A stretch of DNA of 64,000 nt from Bradyrhizobium sp. SK17 (GTDB lineage Bacteria; Pseudomonadota; Alphaproteobacteria; Rhizobiales; Xanthobacteraceae). Below are positions 58,309 to 64,000 of the stretch, in pieces. Below the pieces are notes generated by a model. It did no database searches, had not been told where the DNA came from, and worked only from the letters and a program-made list of their open reading frames with translations. The stretch covers positions 6,153,001 to 6,217,000 of the forward strand of contig NZ_CP025113.1 in the NCBI RefSeq assembly GCF_002831585.1. The letters are read 5' to 3'. The position numbers and the translations under genes were made by a program. Within the stretch, counting starts at the first letter, position 1. Each line of letters starts with the position of its first letter.

Positions 58309-60136
58309 TTACTCCAGCTCCGGCAGGGCGGGCATGTCGTTGGCAAGCGCACGCGCGGCCTCATGCATCGCAGCCGGGAAATCCGGAAGGATGTCCTGGG
58401 TGAGAATCCGCCACGACGGCGCGTAGAGGAGATTCCACCGTTGGGGGTCGAGCCGGTTGCGGGCTTGTTCGAACCGATCGATGGCGGCGAGGATACGCGC
58501 CAGATGTTCAGGGTCGATCGGGATCACGAGACCGGGACACGCAAGGCATCCGCCAAAATGCGGGCACAGGCGCTCGGCGCCATCTCGACCAGGAATGACC
58601 GGCGCGAGACAATCATGGGCGAAGGAAGCGGTGCCACGACGTTGGCCAAGCCGCAACGGCGCGCCTATAGGCTTGTCCCCGCGCACCCATGCGATCATCA
58701 GGTCTTGCAAGCGAGCGATCGTCTGGCGCTGTAAGCGTGTCGTCTCCTCGCTCTTGAGATACGTCTCGGTCGTCGCGGCGTTGGCGTGATTGAGGATCGA
58801 TTGGGCCACGAGAATATCGCCGCCGGAGGCGCGATAGTGTTCGGTTGCGACAGTGCCGCGAAACAAAGCGGGCGCAAAGCCGGCGATCCGGGAACGCGTG
58901 CTGTCGGGATGTGCCGCGTTCCACTCATCGATGCGATGGTTGGCGCGCTTCGTGAATCGGAGGATAGCGCGCCTGAGGACGGAATGCTCGACCACCTCCG
59001 TGCGGCTACGAAGCGAATGGCGGGTGGACTCGGTATAGATGCTGCGCGTCAGAAATAGCCGATCCTGCTGCATGGGCGAAGCATCTGCAACAAGCGGTTC
59101 AGTCAGGGCCAGCATCATCGCGATCAGGTTCGGCGCGGCGTATCGTCGACGCCGATCGAACGAGCGGCGCTGCGCCTTCTGGAGACGCGCATTGGTCTTG
59201 GCCTTGTTCCAGTCGATGATCACGCGATGCTCGTCGAGCGGATGCGGGATGAGACAGTCGCGACGGATATGACGCAGCGGATCGGGATTGGCGGCGGTCT
59301 GGATGGCGATCGCCAGAAAGAACGGAACGAGCGTATCGGTAGTGATGTGAAAATACTGCGTGATGGTGCGATAGCCGCCCCAAGACTTGACGAGCGTGGC
59401 GGACTTGATCCCGTGTTCTTCGAGAACAGCCCTGTCGGGCATGCGACCGTCCTCGATGCGGCTGATCCGCCAAATCCATCGATCGAGCCCCTGACCGCGC
59501 AGTATCTTGGGCGGAAGCTCGGTGCGCCGGATGACATCCTGCCCATGTTGAAACCGGGCCCAGACCTCGTCGATCTCCTCGTAGCAGGCGCTGAGGATCG
59601 CCTTGATCTGATCGGACGGCAGCCGCCGGCGCGGTTGCTGATGCATTCGCCTGCCGGGAAAGGGATTCCAGGGAATCTCAAGATCGCGTGCGAGCGTTCC
59701 AGGTCGATTGCGCTGGCACCATGCGAGGAGCGGCCGAAATGTATTGAAGGCCGTGGCATGCGCACCGCGCGGCGCGCGGGAGGTCGACTGCGCCTTGAGC
59801 CAGAGCACGTAGCGGCCGAGCGCGGCGGTATCGACATCAGCCGCCGTCTTAATCGTCTCATCGTCGACAACGTAGCGGGCAAAGCGGAGGATCGCTGCCC
59901 AGGTCGTTCGGCGGGTCGTGGGCCTTTGGCCGACGCCATGCTCTCGGAAAGCCTGGACCATGAGCCCGCGCAGGTCGGCAGGCAGGCCGGAAAGCTGCTC
60001 GGGGTCGAACCGTTGGATTGGCCGACCTCCGGCATCGGTGAATATGACCTTATCGGTGATGAGGTCAGTTGCCGCATTGTCCGGCGCCGCAACCGTGATG
60101 CGCCGATTGATCGACTTCCTTTTACGCGCGGCCATG
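58309..60136 (-). CDS. Large tyrosine recombinase of the nested element (TnpB-like)
   Basis: 608 residues from ATG 60136 (frame open further upstream, inside tnpA). Conserved pieces: IAGFAPALFRGTVATEHYRA (Arg box II), ILNHANAATTETYLKSEE (His and the Tyr nucleophile). A C-terminal Cys motif (RLCPHFGGCLACPGL) is again zinc-like. In size and place it corresponds to TnpB of Tn554 (630 residues). Its start overlaps the tnpA stop by 15 nt, a sign of coupled translation. Confidence 0.85.
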
Positions 60137-61282
60137 AGGCACCAACTCGCCGTAAAGATAGGCCAGGCTCTCGGCGAGCGTGTCGGCATGAAGTTCGACG
60201 CAGCGCAGATAGATTGCCGTTGACTGAATCGAGGCGTGTCCGAGCAGGACCTGCACAATCTTCAGCGGATTGAGATCTGGTGTTGTCGCCGCCTGCTTCT
60301 GCAGGCGCACGAGCATGGTCATCGCAAATGTATGGCGCAACCAATGGCCCGATCCTGTCAGCCCTGCCGCCTGAAAGGCCGTGCTGAACGCAGCGGAGAA
60401 CCTCGCTCTCGACACGGGATCGCCGTTGCTGTTGAGGAACAGCGCTGATGACGGCCGATAACCGGGGCGGGTTCTGCGTCGGAGCTTCACCAGCGCCGCA
60501 CGCTGTTCTCCTGCATACCAGTGGGTTCGGTCGATCAGCCGCAGCGGCGGATAGACGGTGCGCGGCCGGTCGCCCTTGGTCACGGTCAGCGGCATTCCGA
60601 CGAGTGGGTCCACGTCGATGTCCACGTGAGCAACATCCGGCACCTGATGGAGCTGCAAGCCGCATAGTTCCTTGCGGCGCATGCCCGTGGCCAAAGCCCA
60701 TTCGGCGATCAGGTCATAGGGCGACGAAAGATGCTGAAAAAGCGATTGGAGTTGATCGACGCGCAGCGGTCGCGGCAGACGTTCAACCTCCGAAACCGTC
60801 AGAGTGTTCGCCATCACGGTCGCAGGCCGATGATGCAAATGCGCCAGCATGCCCTGACGACGCACTGAGCGGAGCGACACCTCAACGTAGTCGAAGGGCA
60901 ATGCTTCGATCAGACCGCGTCGATGCGCCCATGTATAAAAGCGGCAGACCGTCCGGATACGATCGTTCACGGTGGACCGGGCATAAGGTCGCCCGGTATG
61001 AGGGCTCGGCGTTGCCAGCATCCGATTCCGGTAGCCGGCGATCGTTCCCTCATCGGCGAGGCGCCAGTCCAGCTCGCTCTGCTCCAGGCTGTCGAACCAG
61101 TCATGCAGGTGCTCGCTATACGTCCTCAGCGTCTCCATCGCATGCGAGCGGCCGGGAATGGTGGCGAGTTCGATCAGGTAGCCGAAGGCAGGTTCGACAA
61201 TCGACATCTGCGCGTCGAGCAAGATGGGGAAGCCTGCCGGAATCCCTTCAACACCGGGCACTGCCCGTACAATCGAAACCAT
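60122..61282 (-). CDS. Tyrosine recombinase of the nested element (TnpA-like)
   Basis: 386 residues, close to TnpA of Tn554 (361). An N-terminal SAM-like core-binding domain (about 45-135) is followed by a catalytic domain with Arg202 (ALATGMRRKELCGL), GHWLRHTFAM (His, Arg), and LLGHASIQSTAIYL (His and Tyr nucleophile). It is the first gene of the recombinase operon. The start ATG 61282 is 342 bp from the right border of the element; ATG 61207 is an alternative. The 342-bp end has no gene and should hold the promoter and recombinase binding sites. Confidence 0.88.
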   Translation of the reverse strand: MVSIVRAVPGVEGIPAGFPILLDAQMSIVEPAFGYLIELATIPGRSHAMETLRTYSEHLHDWFDSLEQSELDWRLADEGTIAGYRNRMLATPSPHTGRPYARSTVNDRIRTVCRFYTWAHRRGLIEALPFDYVEVSLRSVRRQGMLAHLHHRPATVMANTLTVSEVERLPRPLRVDQLQSLFQHLSSPYDLIAEWALATGMRRKELCGLQLHQVPDVAHVDIDVDPLVGMPLTVTKGDRPRTVYPPLRLIDRTHWYAGEQRAALVKLRRRTRPGYRPSSALFLNSNGDPVSRARFSAAFSTAFQAAGLTGSGHWLRHTFAMTMLVRLQKQAATTPDLNPLKIVQVLLGHASIQSTAIYLRCVELHADTLAESLAYLYGELVPHGRA

Positions 61283-61598
61283 CCTGCTCTCCGGTGACGA
61301 AGCACCCGGAGGTGCAAGAGGACATCGACATCGCCCAAGTGCTTACCGTGTCGATGAAACTGACAGATGACAGCACGCGAATAAAAGATACACGGAGCGC
61401 CTTCGGCGCGAGTCTTCCTTGAGATGCGAGGGGTTCCCCTCGCGCTCTCCCGTTCGCCACGTGGCAGAGGTGCAGGACTTCGCCTGCACCCCTTCAAATA
61501 GCTTGTCGTGTCGCCGCCGCGTCAAGCGTTGTCCTCGCTACGCTGCGGGAACGCTTGACTCGGACGTCTGCGTGCCAGGCTCTCAGGCAATGCCGCTA

Positions 61599-61624
61599 AA
61601 GGACACTTCTCAGCACATGACCTA
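61599..61624 (-). repeat. Right terminal inverted repeat of nested element
   Basis: AAGGACA (61599-61605) and TGACCTA (61618-61624): the same words as at the left end in reverse orientation, directly next to the AGCCGTT copy at 61625-61631. Confidence 0.65.
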
Positions 61625-61664
61625 AGCCGTTGTCGGAGGTGGTGAAGGTGCCGATGGTAGCCAT
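61625..61664 (-). pseudogene. DUF736 gene, 5' part (interrupted by transposon)
   Basis: ATG 61664 starts MATIGTFTTSDNG, identical in type to other DUF736 N-termini; then the frame runs into the element (LGHVLRSVL, stop at 61596). It joins to the fragment at 54784-55062 across the AGCCGTT core without loss of a base. A ribosome binding site (GAGGAAG) and the full leader are intact upstream, so a truncated 22-residue peptide may be made. Confidence 0.9.
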
Positions 61665-61859
61665 GGTAATCTTCCTCTGTTGCTCGGGCCGCGCCCATCG
61701 CAGCCTCGATGGCTGTCCTTGGCCCGGGGAGCGATCGGCCCGCAGCCGCAAGGCCCGAAGCGCCAGCGGAGGACGGCGAAAGCCTGCTTTTTTGTCTTCC
61801 CGCGAGGAATGCCGCGCTTGGCGGCAGGGGAAAAAAGCAGGCGTGAGCCGTTGCGGGAA
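61665..61859 (-). promoter_or_regulatory. Structured 5' leader of the interrupted DUF736 gene
   Basis: A perfect 12-bp stem (GCCTGCTTTTTT at 61782-61793 with AAAAAAGCAGGC at 61831-61842) encloses a smaller hairpin (GCCGC/GCGGC). Nearer the gene is a CCATC/GATGG hairpin (61695-61712). The same parts lie at the same distances in front of the other DUF736 gene (stem 118 versus 117 nt from the start codon). Confidence 0.65.
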
Positions 61860-62513
61860 AGCGATCGAGGCTCTTGCCGTCCCTCGGGCCTGATCAGCCC
61901 ATTCGAGGGTGCGTTGGTCGCGAGCCCATGAGCGAACTGACGACGATGATCGTGGCTTCCAGCCCCGGCACAGCACAGGATACGGCGGCATCGACCGAGC
62001 AGAATGCCCATGCCTGCGCCTCAATCGCAAGCCGGGAGCGCTCCCGGCAGGCACTGAATCGCCAGTTGCGTTCAGCACGACGAGACCGTCGCGCCGCCCA
62101 AGTCATCCGCCCGCATCGCTCGCGATGCGCGCAATCACGACGCGATCGGAGCGTCCGGCACTGATCGACCGACTTGCAAAGGCATGCGCAAGGCAGCCGC
62201 GCTGGCTGCGGCGATCGGCGTGAGCCTGACGGGTCAGTTCCCTGAGTGGAGAAGGACTTGCGTTGGCCGCGCCCTGCTCGGCCGCGGCAACAATTGTTAA
62301 ACTGGCCGCGGCGCGTGCAGGTCACGGTTCAGGCAATGCTCCGGCTTGGCGCCTAGCCTGTCGTGGAAACGCGACTTTGCTACCCCATGCCGCGAAACCG
62401 GCGATGACGTGTCAATGAACAGGATTGACCGACAACCAATCGTACTCAAGCCAAGGGAAACCGGAAAGGAATTCACCTCTTTCCCCGGGCACGCGCCAGC
62501 CACCACCCGCCAC
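61860..62513. other. Intergenic stretch between DUF736 leader and traF
   Basis: About 650 bp. Open frames here have no recognisable match and look like frame noise. A hairpin CCCTC/GAGGG is near 61877-61907. A DUF2840 gene often found here in related ICEs is absent. Confidence 0.4.
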
Positions 62514-63053
62514 TCAGCTATCCGACGTCCACGTCCAGAGCGGGCGAGCGACGCCGAGAATGTCACAACGTAGAACCGGCCCGAAATACCTGGAATCGAA
62601 CGAGAGCGGATGCGGCTGAAGCAGAAAATACTCCCCGTCCACGAGCCGCATGCAGCCCTCCCAGGACGGCAGCGGCCGGCCTGCATGATCTTTCTCCTGC
62701 ACTCCGGCAACGACCTTGCCACCGATCGACACCGCATCCGCCGGTTGCCTTGAGCGGCAGACCTCCTCGCCCGCGAGCGCGGCCACCTGCTTGAGCAGCG
62801 GCACTTTGGGCGGCAGGATCTCATGCGCGACGATCACGAGCTCGATCGAAGGCGGCGGCCGCAGCACCGCAAGCTCTCCCCTCAACGGCAGCCGCCGCTC
62901 AAGATAATAGAAGCCGAGCGGCGCGCTGCCGGAGGCATTGTAGATCAGGAGAGGCGCCCGATCGGCAAAGGCGACCAACAGCGTGACGATACCGCCGCAT
63001 ATGGTTGCGAGGATTGTGCCGTTTCTGAAGGGACGGTGTGGATCAATCCGCAT
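62514..63053 (-). CDS. traF: TraF-type conjugal peptidase, S26 family
   Basis: 179 residues. One N-terminal membrane segment (GTILATICGGIVTLLVAFA), then YNASGSAPLGFYYL with the catalytic Ser, and PLLKQVAALAGEEVC with the catalytic Lys; FLLQPHPLSFDSRYFGPV is the last conserved box. TraF acts like a signal peptidase on the pilin (TrbC) and makes it cyclic in the RP4 system. Start ATG 63053 overlaps the upstream AlpA-like gene by 11 nt. It is away from the trb operon, as usual in these ICEs. Confidence 0.88.
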   Translation of the reverse strand: MRIDPHRPFRNGTILATICGGIVTLLVAFADRAPLLIYNASGSAPLGFYYLERRLPLRGELAVLRPPPSIELVIVAHEILPPKVPLLKQVAALAGEEVCRSRQPADAVSIGGKVVAGVQEKDHAGRPLPSWEGCMRLVDGEYFLLQPHPLSFDSRYFGPVLRCDILGVARPLWTWTSDS

Positions 63054-63273
63054 CGGACGTCGACCTCCGCTTGCTGGCCTGCGAGAATTCCATGAGGTCC
63101 TCGATGTGATAGCGGACGTAGCGGCCGTGCTTTCGGTAAGCGGGCCCACGTCCTTGCACGCGCATTTTCTCCAGCGTGTTCTTGGTGAGCCTGAGCCAGG
63201 CGGCCGCCTCAGCCGTATTCAGGAACGGCTTGTCGGGCTGCTTGTCTTCCATTTTCGTCATGTTGTCCGGCAC
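63043..63273 (-). CDS. AlpA-like helix-turn-helix protein (possible excisionase/regulator)
   Basis: 76 residues. FLNTAEAAAWLRLTKNTLEKMRVQG and GPAYRKHGRYVRYHIEDLMEF form the MerR-like winged helix of AlpA and DUF3853-like excisionases. Such proteins switch on or help excision of islands. Coupled to traF by an 11-nt overlap. Confidence 0.85.
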   Translation of the reverse strand: MPDNMTKMEDKQPDKPFLNTAEAAAWLRLTKNTLEKMRVQGRGPAYRKHGRYVRYHIEDLMEFSQASKRRSTSDAD

Positions 63274-63416
63274 TCCTTCTCACAGAGCCCGCAAGACACG
63301 GGATGCGAGGAGCAGCGTCGTCAGATCGCACGGAAATCCGAGTGGCGAAGATGAACCGGCGTGGTTTGCCACCCCGTGCAGGCAGGTCTCGTCCAGCGAG
63401 AGGCAGCGCCTCCCGC

Positions 63417-64000
63417 TCAGCCCAGAAGATCGCGATATCCACCGTTCATCAGCTCGATGCCCTTGGCGACCAGCCGGCGTGTCCGGTCCTTCAGGAACTG
63501 GCTCGGTCCCTGCCATTCGTCGGCGACCATCTTCGCACCAAAAATCGTGGTCGCGATCTGCCGATAGGTCTTGCCGCTCAGGCTTTCGTCGAGCGCGAGC
63601 AGCGCCTGGCGGAGCCGCTCGTCGCCGCCGAGCGAGGCGGTTGCGGACGGGCTGCTCCCGCTTGCCATGAACCGCTGCAGGCGCTTCAGCAGTTCGGTCT
63701 GCGCCGCGAGCTCCGATAGCCGTTCGAGTTCGAACACCGGCCGGAACCGACGGGTCAGAACCGAAAGATCATGGAGTTCGACCGCAACATGCACACCGCT
63801 GCCCTTCATCAACACAAGCGGCACGCCGTCCGCACCGATCACCGCGTGACGCTCGACCTTGAAGTCCGCCAGCGCCTGCACGCCCTCCCTGTCGCTTTGG
63901 TGCGGCGGTAATGCTCTCAACCGCACCACTCTTCTCAACGCGCACGCATGCCAGAACACCGGCTCCTGGCGCGCGGCAAGCGCAGGGTCCGCGAAAGCCA
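63417..64000 (-). CDS. DUF2285 domain protein, 5' end outside window
   Basis: The frame is open to the right edge, and the part at the edge (DPALAARQEPVFWHACAL) fits the middle of DUF2285/DUF6499 proteins of about 250 residues found in Rhizobiales ICEs. The C-terminal DUF2285 part is LRQALLALDESLSGKTYRQI and DEWQGPSQFLKDRTRRLVAK. The function is unknown, but a DNA-binding or regulatory role in the ICE is often assumed. The 143 bp between it and the AlpA-like gene hold no gene. Confidence 0.85.
   Translation of the reverse strand, partial: AFADPALAARQEPVFWHACALRRVVRLRALPPHQSDREGVQALADFKVERHAVIGADGVPLVLMKGSGVHVAVELHDLSVLTRRFRPVFELERLSELAAQTELLKRLQRFMASGSSPSATASLGGDERLRQALLALDESLSGKTYRQIATTIFGAKMVADEWQGPSQFLKDRTRRLVAKGIELMNGGYRDLLG

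Larger units (their letters stand above)
55063..61624 (-). mobile_element. Nested tyrosine-recombinase transposon (Tn554-like plan) carrying a DUF736 gene
   Basis: 6,562 bp inserted in a DUF736 gene and bordered by AGCCGTT repeats. The ends carry imperfect inverted repeats: TAGGTCA then TGTCCTT at the left (55064-55070, 55080-55086) and their reverse complements at the right (61599-61605, 61618-61624). Contents, all on the minus strand: three tyrosine recombinases (60122-61282, 58309-60136, 56420-58306), a DUF6262 protein (55975-56451) and an intact DUF736 gene with its leader (55200-55700). The plan of a shorter and a longer recombinase plus a small accessory protein resembles tnpA-tnpB-tnpC of Tn554, with one additional large recombinase. 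I do not know a named element like this. Confidence 0.85.
34352..64000. mobile_element. Integrative and conjugative element inserted at dusA (right end outside window)
   Basis: From the dusA start to the right edge the content changes from metabolic genes to integrase, trb-type mating-pair formation genes, coupling protein TraG, relaxase, TraF-like peptidase, AlpA-like regulator, DUF736, DUF2274 and DUF2285 genes. This gene set is typical of Rhizobiales ICEs that use dusA or tRNA sites. At least 29.6 kb is present. The replication/partition genes expected further on and the second attachment site are not in the window. Cargo seen: a GDSL hydrolase and a nucleotidyltransferase; a smaller transposon is nested at 55063-61624. 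Confidence 0.85.

Noticed and set aside
56429..61625. RIT (recombinase in trio) element
   Set aside because: RIT recombinases are all about 300-430 residues; two here exceed 600 and a DUF6262 protein is present, so the Tn554-like plan fits better.
62297..62824. Frame of 175 codons on the minus strand overlapping traF
   Set aside because: Shadow of the S26 peptidase gene, whose catalytic motifs are clear in the other frame.

Overview
The window looks like a chromosome segment from Bradyrhizobium or a close relative in the Alphaproteobacteria (Rhizobiales). It is GC-rich, has a PEPxxWA-CTERM surface protein, a CtrA-type promoter box, FcbT/TakP-type TRAP transporters, a catechol ortho-cleavage cluster and a Rhizobiales-type trb conjugation cluster. 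The species is an inference; no rRNA or tRNA gene is seen.

Region 1 (1-24.9 kb) is core-like. It holds the end of a Gly/Ala-rich PEP-CTERM protein with 729-nt repeats and a frame-breaking 14-nt deletion, a TRAP permease pair (dctQ-dctM), a secreted M20 carboxypeptidase, a two-component system divergent from a heavy-metal-type RND efflux operon (adaptor, CzcA-like pump, NodT-like outer membrane factor; pump and outer membrane genes each carry a one-base frameshift), two paralogous TRAP receptors, an Mrp/ApbC Fe-S ATPase, a VOC protein, a 3-hydroxyisobutyrate dehydrogenase-like enzyme, an LctP-type lactate permease, a DivJ/PleC-like histidine kinase behind a CtrA box, a DUF1289 protein and a small retropepsin-like protease.

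Region 2 (25.1-33.3 kb) starts with an orphan TIR-domain protein of lower GC, then an aromatic catabolic cluster: an HpaB-like flavin monooxygenase, a stand-alone FMN adenylyltransferase, a flavin reductase, catA, catB, catC and a LysR regulator. Together they could turn a phenol into catechol, then cis,cis-muconate, muconolactone and the 3-oxoadipate enol-lactone.

Region 3 (34.35 kb to the right edge) is an integrative and conjugative element (ICE) inserted at the 5' end of dusA. A tyrosine integrase sits at the left end, followed by a GDSL hydrolase, an almost gene-free stretch, DUF2274-trbI-G-F-L-J-E-D-C-B-copG-traG all on the minus strand, a nucleotidyltransferase cargo gene behind two large palindromes, a frameshifted relaxase, an IS110 remnant, DUF736 genes, a traF-type S26 peptidase, an AlpA-like regulator and a DUF2285 protein that runs off the window. 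The far end of the ICE is not in the window.

The most interesting structure is inside the ICE. A 6.56-kb tyrosine-recombinase transposon (three recombinases plus a DUF6262 protein, Tn554-like in plan) is inserted in a DUF736 gene with a 7-bp direct repeat (AGCCGTT) at its borders. Removing the element and one repeat copy restores the reading frame exactly. The element carries its own intact DUF736 gene, so it seems to replace the gene it breaks. Both DUF736 genes have a related leader of about 200 nt with conserved hairpins and base changes that keep a 12-bp stem paired, which points to a structured regulatory RNA.
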